In this document: positions 8,008 through 17,361 of the stretch, one piece after another
How the letters are laid out: each line of letters starts with the position of its first letter
Position numbering within the stretch: the first letter of the stretch is position 1
Origin: an uncultured Alphaproteobacteria bacterium
Lineage (GTDB): Bacteria; Pseudomonadota; Alphaproteobacteria; RF32; CAG-239
Reading direction: 5' to 3'
Length of the DNA stretch: 63,833 nt
Assembly: GCA_902464275.1 (NCBI GenBank)
Contig: CABQIK010000009.1
Span: forward strand, 1-63,833
The notes under the pieces: model-generated
The model's database searches: none
Told to the model about the DNA's origin: nothing
Seen by the model: only the letters and a program-made list of their open reading frames with translations
Program-made: the position numbers and the translations under genes

Positions 8008-11000
8008 ATGAGACGGAAACAAAAAAATATTATGATATGGCTCTGCGGTATTATCTTTGCCGCCGGAGCATATCTGTTGCCGTCAATTTCAAACGCGCAG
8101 ACTTTCGGCGGAAGTTCAGGTTGCGGACAAGATTGTAATAACGCCACTTGCAAAATGGCTACCGGAACTAACGGTATGCTGCTTGAAAAATGCCCGTCAG
8201 GCAGACGTTACGACGTTGATCCCAACTGTATTATGAACCAAAACGCCCGCTCGGGAGCTTGTCTTGACACCATGCCGGTGTCAAGTATTAACCGTGTGGC
8301 TGAAACCAACTGTTACCGCGCCAACGGTGCCGGCGGCAACCCTAAACCCCGCAACCATGAAGGAACCGACTATGCCGCCACCGCCGGAACAACTGTAACC
8401 GCGGCAGCCGATGGAAGAGTTGTTTGGGCAAAATGGCTCGGCGGCGGCGGACGCACTATTATGATAGAGCATGAAAAGCAATGTCAATGCACGGCCGGAA
8501 GCGGAACAGGCACAGGCTGCGATAACAAATATATTACGGTTTACATGCACCTTAAAGCTTATTTAGTAACCGGCGGAAACGTTACCAAAGGTCAACCTAT
8601 CGGTTTGGTCGGTGGATCAAATTACAGCAGCCGCACCGGAGAATCGTGCGATTATCCGACTCCGAACGGCGCGTGCAAACCTTACGGACCGCACCTTCAC
8701 TTTGAAATTCATAGCGGCAGCGCCTCAAAAGGATACACAAACTTAAAGCCTTCAATTATCAATCCGCTATGCGATGATATTCAAACATTTTGCGGCGGCT
8801 GCCCGTATGACGTTAAAAAATGTCAGGACAAGACCGGTTCAAACGAATGGGAAAAACTCGGCGATGATGCTAAAGCCGAAAAATCGGCCGCTACCGGAAA
8901 AGGGCAAATGCCGGTTCAGCCTGATCCGAGCGTTGACGGCGGCACATCAGATAGCCCAGGACTCAGCTATGCCGCTGTCAGCGGGTGCGAATTGGAGCAA
9001 TTTTTACCTAAAGACGATGAATGTTGGTTCTGTCCGCTGTTTACCGCTATTTTTAATACCGCGAGCAAAATTGCGCTTAAAGCGTATCTTGCTTTAGCCG
9101 GCGGAATCGCTAATTTGGTATTGATTTGCTTTGCACTCTGGACGGCCGTTTTTGTATTAAAACACGTGACCGCCGTTGAAGTTAAGAATCCAAGCAAAAT
9201 GCTTCAGGAATATTTGTTGCAAACCTTTAAGGTGGTGTTGGTGGTAATTATTTTGAAAGGCAGTTATTTTCAGGTAATGAATTATTCGCTTGGACCTGTT
9301 TTCAACACCGGCATGCTGTTTTCACAAACTATGACCGGCGGAGGCGGCGGTTGCTCAGCAGAAATTTCCGGCAATATTTCAGGTTTTGATAAAACAATGA
9401 GCAGCGACGCCACCGGCGGCTTGCCCGTGTCTATGGGCAAAAACATTGTTTGCAGTATAAAAAGTATGCAAGACAGCGTCAGCAAGCTGATGGCCTTCGG
9501 GCGGCAGGCAATGTGTGTGGCCTGGAAGCCTAAAGCCATTATCCGAAACATTATTCCGTCTTTCCCGTACTTATTTACCGGTATTGTGCTCTATATCGGC
9601 GGGTTGGTTTTGTTAATTGCCTTTCCGTGGTGTTTAGTTGACGCTGTGCTACAAATGGCGATTGCCGCGGCATTGGCTCCGGCCGCTATCGGCGCGTGGG
9701 CATTTAAGCTTACTGCAAAATATTTGGGCAAAATATGGAACTTCTTTATGAACGCCATGTTTAACTTTGTATTTTTAAGCATAATCCTTTATATTATAAT
9801 GACCGTTGTGGGGCAATTTATGCAAAGGCTTGACGCCTACGCCAACGAAAGCACCGGTTGGGACTTTTTAATTGACCCGATTGAAGGATTGGCCTATTGG
9901 GGTATTACCACTTTGCAGTTGGTGGTTGTGTGCCTGCTCGGTTGGGTATTGCTAGACCAAGCCAAACTGTTTGCCGATAAGTTTGCCAAAGGCGCCGATA
10001 CTGGCGATGTCGGGAGCAGCGTGGGCGCTTTGGCGGCGCAAGCCGGAAACAAAACTCTCGGCACGGCAGCTCAGATCGGTAAAGCCGGACTGACGGCAGG
10101 AGCGCAGGTGGCTGACCATTTTGTAGGCTCACGAATCAGACAGGCGCGTAACAATTACCGCTTGAACAAAGTTAAAAGCGGCAGCGACAGAGTTACAACC
10201 GACGCCAACGGCAACACCGTTTATGAGCGCACCCGCCGCAATTTGTTGGGACAAAATGTTACCCGCCGCGTTACAATCGGCGCTAACGGCAAAGAAGTGT
10301 GGTCAAAAGAAAAACCGTTGCTCACTAAAGAGCTTGGCAACAATATTCGTGACGCTGCCAATCAATATCGTTTAGAAAAAATGATGAAGGAAGGCACCGC
10401 CATAACTGATGATGACGGCAATATTATCGGCTATCAAATGGAACACCACAACGCTTTTGGTCAGAAAGTTACTTTAACCGCCATGAAAGGCGATGACGGA
10501 GAGTTTCATATTAATAAAGAAAAACGTTCATTACGTATGCAAATTTTATCAAAAGTCGCCAAAGACGGCTCCGCTTTGCAAGCTTTTGCCGACCGCAACG
10601 CGGTATTTAAACAAAAAGAACTCGGCGTTCATAATGAAAGCAGGCAGCAAATTACCTCAGATTCGCTGATGTCGGTACGCAAAATCACTGACAACAACGG
10701 CAATGTAATAAGCGAAGATATTCAGTTTAAGCCTTCTGTTATTAAGCATATTGTTAACAAAGACGGCACCTTAAATACGTCTATGTTAGCGCAAATCAGA
10801 GCCGGTTCGGGCTTTGATGACAAAACCTTAAACACCGCTCTTGCGCTTGAGATAATGAAGCACCGCGGAATTAACATAAGTTCGGCTTTTGCCGCGCGCG
10901 ATGCCAGCTTAGATAACAGAGGCGTTCTGCACTTAAAGCAAACCAACGCCGATGGCACTACAATTGAACTTAACAGCGCGTTCGGGAACGGCAAACAGAT

Positions 11001-12327
11001 GCTTTCAGAATTTAAGCAAACCGCGCGGGACGGCAGTTATACCGCTATTCTTGACAACGGTATTATGAAGGCAACCACCACGTATGTTGCCGGCAAAGAA
11101 AACGCCACCGTATCTTATGCGTTTGCCGATGAATATTACCGCCGCCATCGTTATATGAAACCGCTTGACGGCAACGGAAATTTTGCGGCTGGTATGGATG
11201 TTGCGGCTGCCACGTTCGGGTTTAGCGAAGCTGACGTTATGATGCACGCTGAGCAAGTGCGCACCGGTAGCGCTCATACCGTAAACGCTGCTTATGTGAG
11301 CGCGTTCAGTCAAAATAACGAACAACCAAATACTAACGAAAGAACTACAAACAGCGGTGAAAATACACAAAACCAAGGTCAACCAAATACGCAAGGGTCG
11401 CCGAATACCCAAAACCAAGGCGAACCGGATACCCGCAATCAAAATCCGCAGCCGGAAAACTCTCAGCCTAACGCTGATTCGGGACCTCAGTCAGAGGGTA
11501 ATTCACACCGTTATGAAGAACCGCGCACTCCGGATAATATGTCGGGCGATGACAGATTTGATTATGGAAAAGACTGGAGGCTTGACCCCGGAACACATAG
11601 CGAAAGCAAGACGGACGCTTTCGGCAACACCACAGTTACCACCTATGACCGCTATGGAAATAAGCGTGAAGAAACTGTTACGGCTAATAATAACCCGACC
11701 GATATTCGCAGGGCGCAAGAATATGCCGCCGACGGCACGTTGCAGTCTGAGTATTTAAAAGATGAGCACGGCAATATAACCAAAGCCGATTATTACAAAA
11801 ACGGCCAGATGTATCAGCTTAAATCAGAAAATGCGGACGGGTCAAAAACCGAACTTTCATACTATGAAAACGGCACCCGCAGCCGGATGTTTATCCACAA
11901 GACGGATGGCTCGGAAGAGGAGACGCATTCATATTCGGACGGCTCGCTTGAAATGCAGCGAATCCGCATGGCTGACGGTTCAGAAAGAGCTGAATCCCGC
12001 CATGAAAACGGCAAGCTTGCGGTTGTGTACTCAACCAATGCCGACGGTTCGGGCGAGCGTAAACATTTTGATGACGAAGGCCACCTTGAACACTCATGGA
12101 AAAACCATCAGGACGGCTCATCGGAAGAAATTGCTTACAGCAAAGACGGCAAAACGCAGTTTCGTCTTAACAAAAACGCCGACGGCTCGGAACAGCAGCT
12201 TGACTATGATGAAAAAGGATTAATGAATCATCAGCGCATTCGCAATACCGACGGTTCGGAAGAACATACTTTTTATGACGAATATGGCAATATTACGTCA
12301 CGGCAAACGGTTCCGCCAAACGCGTAA
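8008..12327 (+). CDS. M23 peptidase - VirB6 - YD/MORN-repeat fusion protein (copy D)
   Basis: A 1439-residue multidomain protein. A signal peptide ends near S-N-A-Q-T. A Cys-containing region is followed by an M23 (LytM-type) endopeptidase domain at about 100-240 with all zinc ligands visible: H117 and D121 in N-H-E-G-T-D, H181 in V-Y-M-H-L, and H229/H231 in H-L-H-F-E. Residues about 325-680 are a full VirB6 core (C-W-F-C-P-L-F motif, five or more helices). The long C-terminus begins with a basic linker and ends (about 1170-1439) in repeats of the G-S-x-E-x-x-x-Y-x-D/E-N-G type, like YD/RHS or MORN_2 repeats. M23 enzymes cut peptide cross-links in peptidoglycan, so the domain could do the work of VirB1. 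Domain calls are strong; joint function is inference. Confidence 0.85.
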   Translation: MRRKQKNIMIWLCGIIFAAGAYLLPSISNAQTFGGSSGCGQDCNNATCKMATGTNGMLLEKCPSGRRYDVDPNCIMNQNARSGACLDTMPVSSINRVAETNCYRANGAGGNPKPRNHEGTDYAATAGTTVTAAADGRVVWAKWLGGGGRTIMIEHEKQCQCTAGSGTGTGCDNKYITVYMHLKAYLVTGGNVTKGQPIGLVGGSNYSSRTGESCDYPTPNGACKPYGPHLHFEIHSGSASKGYTNLKPSIINPLCDDIQTFCGGCPYDVKKCQDKTGSNEWEKLGDDAKAEKSAATGKGQMPVQPDPSVDGGTSDSPGLSYAAVSGCELEQFLPKDDECWFCPLFTAIFNTASKIALKAYLALAGGIANLVLICFALWTAVFVLKHVTAVEVKNPSKMLQEYLLQTFKVVLVVIILKGSYFQVMNYSLGPVFNTGMLFSQTMTGGGGGCSAEISGNISGFDKTMSSDATGGLPVSMGKNIVCSIKSMQDSVSKLMAFGRQAMCVAWKPKAIIRNIIPSFPYLFTGIVLYIGGLVLLIAFPWCLVDAVLQMAIAAALAPAAIGAWAFKLTAKYLGKIWNFFMNAMFNFVFLSIILYIIMTVVGQFMQRLDAYANESTGWDFLIDPIEGLAYWGITTLQLVVVCLLGWVLLDQAKLFADKFAKGADTGDVGSSVGALAAQAGNKTLGTAAQIGKAGLTAGAQVADHFVGSRIRQARNNYRLNKVKSGSDRVTTDANGNTVYERTRRNLLGQNVTRRVTIGANGKEVWSKEKPLLTKELGNNIRDAANQYRLEKMMKEGTAITDDDGNIIGYQMEHHNAFGQKVTLTAMKGDDGEFHINKEKRSLRMQILSKVAKDGSALQAFADRNAVFKQKELGVHNESRQQITSDSLMSVRKITDNNGNVISEDIQFKPSVIKHIVNKDGTLNTSMLAQIRAGSGFDDKTLNTALALEIMKHRGINISSAFAARDASLDNRGVLHLKQTNADGTTIELNSAFGNGKQMLSEFKQTARDGSYTAILDNGIMKATTTYVAGKENATVSYAFADEYYRRHRYMKPLDGNGNFAAGMDVAAATFGFSEADVMMHAEQVRTGSAHTVNAAYVSAFSQNNEQPNTNERTTNSGENTQNQGQPNTQGSPNTQNQGEPDTRNQNPQPENSQPNADSGPQSEGNSHRYEEPRTPDNMSGDDRFDYGKDWRLDPGTHSESKTDAFGNTTVTTYDRYGNKREETVTANNNPTDIRRAQEYAADGTLQSEYLKDEHGNITKADYYKNGQMYQLKSENADGSKTELSYYENGTRSRMFIHKTDGSEEETHSYSDGSLEMQRIRMADGSERAESRHENGKLAVVYSTNADGSGERKHFDDEGHLEHSWKNHQDGSSEEIAYSKDGKTQFRLNKNADGSEQQLDYDEKGLMNHQRIRNTDGSEEHTFYDEYGNITSRQTVPPNA

Positions 12328-12414
12328 CCGAATGTAAAAGCGGTGTTTTTGAACGGTTAAGCAAAATAAAATTAACATTTTGTTCATTTTATACAAATAA
12401 CTGACATTTTTGTC

Positions 12415-12442
12415 TTGCATATTTTTTGGCGCGGATTATTAT
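12415..12442 (+). promoter_or_regulatory. sigma70-type promoter of the double-HTH gene
   Basis: TTGCAT (12415-12420), a 16-bp spacer and TATTAT (12437-12442) lie 34 bp before the regulator start codon. Five of six -10 bases match consensus. Identified by eye. Confidence 0.45.
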
Positions 12443-12475
12443 GGGCTTAGTCAATAAATATTAAAGAGGCATAAG

Positions 12476-13453
12476 ATGGAAGAAATTATTTTCCCGAATC
12501 AAATCAGAATGCACCGCCGTTTGAGAGGCATGTCCATGCAGGAATTGGCTGACCATTTAGGCGTCAGTTTGTCCGCCATTTCAAAAATTGAAAAAGGTTA
12601 TCGCCGGCTTAATCAGGAACAACTGATTCAGGTTGCGGAGCTCACTGATTGCACTTTGCAAGACTTATACGTTAATGAACAAAATTCGCAGCAGGATGTT
12701 ATTCAGGCATGGCGCCGCGAACAGGAAAGACGCAGCAAAATTAATGAAAACGCCGGTTTAAAAACTTTAGGCGCGGCTTTGCGTCATTTGCGTACCGACC
12801 GCGGTCTTACTTTAATGGAAGTTGCCGAAAGCGCCGACATGACTTTGTCGGTTTATCACCGCATTGAAATGGGACAGCGTGAAGTTTCAGACAAAGAATA
12901 CTTAAATATTGCCCGCGCGCTTTCTATGTCGGTTGAAAAGCTTAAAGATGAAGTTAAGCGCTTAAATGATGCCGGTCAGCTTGAAGACATTATTCAAAAA
13001 AATGACACCAAATATAAGTTGCTTGCAACCCCGAAAGGCGCAACATCTTCCGTTTTTGCTTCTTTTTCATCTGAAAACACCAAAATTAAGGTATTCGGCT
13101 CGGCCGGAAAAGACGGCAACATTATTATTGACCGTGAAGATGACGAAGCCAAAGAAGTTGCGCGTCCGGTTCAGCTTGCCGGCAAACGCGATGCGTACGG
13201 CGTTAATTTGTGCACACGCCGCTTGGGTTCATTGTTGCCGAATCGGGCAATTTTGTTTGCCGATCCGCAAGATGTGGTCAGCATCGGCGATATTGCTTTG
13301 TATTACATCAGCGATAATGTTGCCGAACTTTTGAGCATTCGTGAAGATGAAAACGGCGAACTGTATGGAATACGTTGGAATCCTGATGAAAAAATCAAGT
13401 TAACCAATAATGATTTAAATAAGATGCATAAAATAGTTGCAATCAATTTATAA
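12476..13453 (+). CDS. XRE-family regulator with two HTH domains and a degenerate S24-like C-terminus
   Basis: A 325-residue predicted DNA-binding protein. Two XRE/cI-type helix-turn-helix units are visible, at about 8-62 (M-S-M-Q-E-L-A-D-H-L-G-V-S...I-S-K-I-E-K-G) and about 98-150 (L-T-L-M-E-V-A-E-S-A-D...Y-H-R-I-E-M-G). The C-terminal third (about 240-325) follows the strand pattern of LexA/cI-type S24 domains, with L-F-A-D-P...I-G-D-I-A-L-Y and a final I-R-W-N-P. A general-base lysine is not evident where S24 peptidases have V-L-K-R, so self-cleavage is doubtful. A ligand-sensing or dimerisation role is possible. It has its own promoter and terminator and sits between the VirB6 operon and the secretin-like operon, so it may control one or both. 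Confidence 0.8.
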   Translation: MEEIIFPNQIRMHRRLRGMSMQELADHLGVSLSAISKIEKGYRRLNQEQLIQVAELTDCTLQDLYVNEQNSQQDVIQAWRREQERRSKINENAGLKTLGAALRHLRTDRGLTLMEVAESADMTLSVYHRIEMGQREVSDKEYLNIARALSMSVEKLKDEVKRLNDAGQLEDIIQKNDTKYKLLATPKGATSSVFASFSSENTKIKVFGSAGKDGNIIIDREDDEAKEVARPVQLAGKRDAYGVNLCTRRLGSLLPNRAILFADPQDVVSIGDIALYYISDNVAELLSIREDENGELYGIRWNPDEKIKLTNNDLNKMHKIVAINL

Positions 13454-13459
13454 TCTGCT

Positions 13460-13491
13460 AAAACTCCACTGAAAAGCGGAGTTTTTTATTT
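13460..13491 (+). terminator. intrinsic terminator after the double-HTH gene
   Basis: AAAACTCC and GGAGTTTT pair around a short loop and are followed by a T-rich run. It directly follows the regulator gene. Confidence 0.8.
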
Positions 13492-13515
13492 GTTGTTAAC
13501 TTGAAATTTACTCCT

Positions 13516-13535
13516 GAGCGATTAAAATGTCGCTC
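13516..13535. promoter_or_regulatory. inverted repeat upstream of the disordered-protein operon
   Basis: GAGCGA and TCGCTC form a perfect 6-bp dyad with an 8-bp spacer, 34 bp before the GTG start at 13570. The layout would suit an operator for the neighbouring HTH protein. The assignment is speculative. Confidence 0.25.
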
Positions 13536-13569
13536 TAAGATGGTATAAGTTTTTTAAAGGGATTTAACT

Positions 13570-15447
13570 GTGGCTGACGAGCTGGTAGAATCTGCGGAAT
13601 TTGGCAGAAAGAAAAAAGACGAAGAAGAGCCGATTTTGGTTGCTCAGCGTTTTTTAAATATTTATCGGCAAATGCATATTTTTAATAAAGAACGCCAAGA
13701 ACAATTTGACGATATGTTGTTGGCGCTTCCATCGGATATTCGCATTTTGTTAAGCACCCTTCCCGGCGGCTCATTGTTGCTTGAACATATTGAAGAAGTT
13801 GAGCATAAACGCGGCGTTATCTCACCGAATATTAATGTTAAAAGCGGAACCAATTTTCGGAAAAAGAGCGCCGATGATTTAATGCAATCATCAGCTCCGG
13901 CGGCACCCAAAGCGGATGGCGCGGCCAAACCGGCGGCAAACAGCGGCGGCGGAGTTATTATTGACGCTTCTTTTGCCTCAGAACTTTCAAACTCATTATC
14001 ATTTGCGCTGCAACAAACCGAAAGACGCTATAAAGACGACATTCGGGCGCTGACTGAAACCATTACCCGCTCAATAACGGAATCGCAAACAGCGATTGCC
14101 AATATGATGAAAGATGTTATGTTAGCATCGCAAAACCAAATATTTACGGCTCAAAATGTAATGCCGCAAGCGCAAAATACAGCTCCGCAAATACAAAACG
14201 CAATGTCGCAAACAGAAAACATTGCGGCGGCAAACGTTATGCCTGTTCAGCCGGCACCGGTCAATGAATCCGCTAAGATTGAGCCCGCTAAGATTGAGCC
14301 CGCTAAAACTGAACCTGCCAAAGAAGCGGAAAAAGATACTAAACCGGCTGCGGTTAAAAAAGTAAACGAACCGCAAAAAGAATCTCCGGTACTAAAAGAA
14401 ATTGCGGAGCCGAAAGAAACTCCCGCTCCTAAAGCAGCGGCTCCGAAAGAAGTCTCGGCGCCGAAAGAATCTGCTGTACAAGCTCCTAAAAATGCGGCTA
14501 ATGACAAAAAACAAACAGATATTAAAACTGTAGTTCAGGCAATTAAGGCAGCTCCGGCAACAGCTCCCGAAAAAGAACAAAATAAGCCGGCCGAAAACAA
14601 AAATTCATTACCGGCAAAACAAATCTCCGCCGTTCCGGTTCCTCTGCCCGAAAAAGCAAAAGCCGAAGAACCGAAAAAGCCGCTTGAAAGCAAGGCGGAC
14701 GCTAAGCCGGAAATTAAATCCGAAGCCAAACCCGCGGCTAAGCCTGAGGACAAACCCGAAGCCAAGGAAGAAGCTAAACCTGAAGTTAAGACGGAAAGCA
14801 AACCTGAGCCCAAAGCTGAAAGTAAACCTGAAGAAAAATCAGAAAGCAACGCAAGCAAAAAAAGCGCTTCCTATGAGGAGGCTGAAAATCCGCTCAGCCA
14901 AATCAGGCAGGCACTAAAAGACGAACCGGTTAACAACAAACCGGCAAAATCCGATGACAATCGCAAACAGAGTAATAAAAACAATAATCAACCCGCCGCC
15001 AAAAAGAAAAACAAAAGCACGCTGATTATACCTGAAGATATTGTGTCGCTTGCTAATCTGCCCGATACGCCGATTTCGTTGGATGACATTCCGGACGCGC
15101 CGATTTCATTGGACGATATTCCCGACACGTCATTAACCGAAAAGCCGAAAAATTCGCCGGCAATTAAGTTACAGGCAGAACCTGAAAAAACAGCAACGTC
15201 TCCTGCCCCGCTCAGCAATAACGGTATTGACGAAAATGCCGCTTCCGCTCCGCAAACCGATAATGACGATGATTGGGAATGGGAATATGTTGATGAAAAC
15301 GGAAATGCCGAATCAGAAGGCGGTGACGACGAATGGGAATGGGAGTACGTTGAAGACGACGGTTCGGCCGATGATTCTGACAGCGATGACTGGGAGTGGG
15401 AGTATGTTGAAGATGACGGAACCACGCCTGAAGATAAAAAAGACTGA
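13570..15447 (+). CDS. long disordered acidic protein with W-E-W-E-Y-V repeats
   Basis: A 625-residue protein starting at GTG, with AAAGGG upstream. The first 85 residues look folded and helical (L-V-A-Q-R-F-L-N-I-Y...). Residues about 140-180 form a possible coiled coil. The rest, about 200-530, is Pro/Ala/Lys/Glu-rich and almost certainly disordered, with short repeats such as A-K-I-E-P and K-P-E. Two copies of P-I-S-L-D-D-I-P occur near 500. The C-terminus carries three copies of an acidic repeat centred on W-E-W-E-Y-V. There is no signal peptide or membrane helix, so it is likely cytoplasmic. Acidic aromatic repeats of this type often act as docking motifs. I do not recognise the family. 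It leads an operon with the 185-residue protein, the secretin-like lipoprotein and the bitopic protein. Confidence 0.8.
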   Translation: MADELVESAEFGRKKKDEEEPILVAQRFLNIYRQMHIFNKERQEQFDDMLLALPSDIRILLSTLPGGSLLLEHIEEVEHKRGVISPNINVKSGTNFRKKSADDLMQSSAPAAPKADGAAKPAANSGGGVIIDASFASELSNSLSFALQQTERRYKDDIRALTETITRSITESQTAIANMMKDVMLASQNQIFTAQNVMPQAQNTAPQIQNAMSQTENIAAANVMPVQPAPVNESAKIEPAKIEPAKTEPAKEAEKDTKPAAVKKVNEPQKESPVLKEIAEPKETPAPKAAAPKEVSAPKESAVQAPKNAANDKKQTDIKTVVQAIKAAPATAPEKEQNKPAENKNSLPAKQISAVPVPLPEKAKAEEPKKPLESKADAKPEIKSEAKPAAKPEDKPEAKEEAKPEVKTESKPEPKAESKPEEKSESNASKKSASYEEAENPLSQIRQALKDEPVNNKPAKSDDNRKQSNKNNNQPAAKKKNKSTLIIPEDIVSLANLPDTPISLDDIPDAPISLDDIPDTSLTEKPKNSPAIKLQAEPEKTATSPAPLSNNGIDENAASAPQTDNDDDWEWEYVDENGNAESEGGDDEWEWEYVEDDGSADDSDSDDWEWEYVEDDGTTPEDKKD

Positions 15448-15527
15448 TTGTAAAAACTTTGCTTTATTGTAAAAAAGTGATTTACAAAAGTTTTATCCTA
15501 AATTATTCTTAACCTAAGGAGTGAGAT

Positions 15528-16085
15528 ATGGAACAAAACGAAAACGCCGCAGCATCGGGAGCCGCCGCTCAAAGCACCGTAAACGCGCCGGTTACAAAAG
15601 AAGACTTATGGTACGTTGACAATTATCTGGTGCTACGCGATTATTACGACCGCACTATTTCCCGTATTGCCGCCCGCTGCATCAGAATGGGCAACATTGC
15701 TCTGGAAGAATATCCTTTTTACAACTACATTTTAGACGTGTTGGAAGAAATTTGCGATACCGGAAATTATATTTTGTCGCGCAAAGAACTTTATCCGTAT
15801 GTTGAACGCAAAATTGCCGGAGGCGTAAACGCTCTGCAAAAAAACGTTAATCTGTATCAACAAGAATTGCAAAATAACTCTTCGCCGGATATGGTAAAGC
15901 AAGACCCGCAAGAATTAAACAAAATGAAAGAAGCGCTCGGTGAAATTGACAAGTCTACCGATCCGACCGTCGGCGCCGGTATGAATATGGATGATGTGGT
16001 TAACAAGCTTTTGAAACAAGCTGAAGAAGATGGCGAAGTTAGCGTTGAAGACGTTAACGCCTATAACGGAGAAAAACAAGAATGA
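15528..16085 (+). CDS. conserved-looking cytoplasmic protein, unknown
   Basis: A 185-residue protein with no signal peptide or membrane segment. AAGGAG lies just before the ATG. The N-terminal 40 residues are Ala-rich. Residues about 45-110 look like a helical globular domain (E-D-L-W-Y-V-D-N-Y-L, then I-A-A-R-C-I-R-M-G-N), and the C-terminal part is acidic. It overlaps the following lipoprotein gene by 4 bp (ATGA), so the products are probably made together. I do not recognise a family; a cytoplasmic or inner-membrane-associated partner of the secretin-like protein is a guess from context. Confidence 0.75.
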   Translation: MEQNENAAASGAAAQSTVNAPVTKEDLWYVDNYLVLRDYYDRTISRIAARCIRMGNIALEEYPFYNYILDVLEEICDTGNYILSRKELYPYVERKIAGGVNALQKNVNLYQQELQNNSSPDMVKQDPQELNKMKEALGEIDKSTDPTVGAGMNMDDVVNKLLKQAEEDGEVSVEDVNAYNGEKQE

Positions 16086-17350
16086 TAAAAAAGCTTTATC
16101 TGCTGACCGTTTTGTTTGCATGCGTAATTTCAGCATCATGCCAACTGCATAAAAATGAGCAAACAGTGGTTACCAAAGATGACGAATCGGACATTTACCG
16201 TTTTAATGCGGAAGTGGTTTATCCTGAAGATCAGCGCTATATTCGCACGCCGGACGGCGCCAACGCGCTTGATTTGGAAACGCCGCTGCGTTGCAACGTA
16301 AACTGGGAAACGCAGCAAATGGTTTTGACCCTGCCGATTAATAATTCAGCCTTTAAGTTTGAGCGTATGGAACGCAATGACAAGCTTCCGCGCTTTGAAG
16401 TTACCGGCTTTACGTTTGACACTATGCCGGCAGAAAAAGCTTTATATAAACTTACCAAAGAAGCCGGAATTAAGTTGGTTGCCAAAGACGCGCCATACGC
16501 CAGTTTATCGGGCGATAACATTAAAGGTGAGTTTAGCGATGTGGTTAATATGATAACCAATGCCGCGGAAGTTTATTACTCTTATAACAGCGATACTAAA
16601 ACCATGACTTTGCACCGCAAAAGCGAAATGATTTTGTATGTTCCGCAATCGCGTCCGCTGATTTTGGCATTTTTAGACGTGTTGCGCGGTTCGGGCATTA
16701 CGGATATGACCACCAACTGGGCGGATTATTCCATTACTTTTGACGCCGACATTGAACTGCAAAACAAAATTACAACCTTGATTAATTACTTTGAAAGCAA
16801 TCCGAGCTTGGTTGCTTATGATGTGAGCGTGTTTAAAATTTATCCGAATGACGGTTGCGATGTTGAATGGAAAAACTTGCTTGACGCCTTTCATTTCGGC
16901 TCAATTACCACCGCGCAAACCGGTGTTATCGGCAGAGTTTTAACCACCACCAACGATATTAACCTTGAAAACCTGCAACACTTTTTAGGTAAAAATGCTA
17001 ATGTGGTATCCGTTTCAGAGGGAAAATTTGTGGTTCCGAATCTGTGGCTCTCGCGCTTTGACGTTGGTAAATGCGGCAAAATGAAATGCGCCGAATCAGA
17101 GCTTTCAATTTTGGCCAAAGCCTCTGTTAATAAAGATAACCATATTAACACCGATGTTACGCTTGAAACCGCCAACGGGCAAGTTACCCAATTTAAGGTT
17201 CGCAACAAACTTGGTGAAAACTTTATGATTATAGGGTTGCCGAATGCCTTGTTCGGTCAAACTTCGCCGCGTTCGGAAACCGTTATTTTTATGGTTCCTC
17301 GTTTAATCAGAACCTTAAAAACAACTGAAACCATTAAAAATAAAATCTAA
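16082..17350 (+). CDS. short secretin-like outer-membrane lipoprotein
   Basis: A 422-residue protein with a signal sequence and lipobox-like end (I-S-A-S-C, Cys20). Residues about 100-160 resemble the STN/N0 domain found at the start of secretins and TonB receptors (F-T-F-D-T-M-P-A-E-K-A-L...G-I-K-L-V, then I-K-G-E-F). A middle N1-like region follows. The last 75 residues keep a secretin-type strand order: T-L-E-T-A-N-G-Q, I-I-G-L-P and E-T-V-I-F-M-V-P-R-L-I. Lipidated secretins of type IVb pili (PilN/BfpB) have this plan but are longer. Much of the usual gate region before the last strand appears missing, so this may be a reduced secretin or a related ring protein. It overlaps the upstream gene by 4 bp. 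Confidence 0.65.
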   Translation: MIKKLYLLTVLFACVISASCQLHKNEQTVVTKDDESDIYRFNAEVVYPEDQRYIRTPDGANALDLETPLRCNVNWETQQMVLTLPINNSAFKFERMERNDKLPRFEVTGFTFDTMPAEKALYKLTKEAGIKLVAKDAPYASLSGDNIKGEFSDVVNMITNAAEVYYSYNSDTKTMTLHRKSEMILYVPQSRPLILAFLDVLRGSGITDMTTNWADYSITFDADIELQNKITTLINYFESNPSLVAYDVSVFKIYPNDGCDVEWKNLLDAFHFGSITTAQTGVIGRVLTTTNDINLENLQHFLGKNANVVSVSEGKFVVPNLWLSRFDVGKCGKMKCAESELSILAKASVNKDNHINTDVTLETANGQVTQFKVRNKLGENFMIIGLPNALFGQTSPRSETVIFMVPRLIRTLKTTETIKNKI

Positions 17351-17361
17351 GGAATAAGACG

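Noticed and set aside
14122..15425. Minus-strand reading frames opposite the disordered acidic protein
   Set aside because: Composition (Ser/Phe-rich) is the mirror of the Glu/Lys repeats and there are no ribosome-binding sites.
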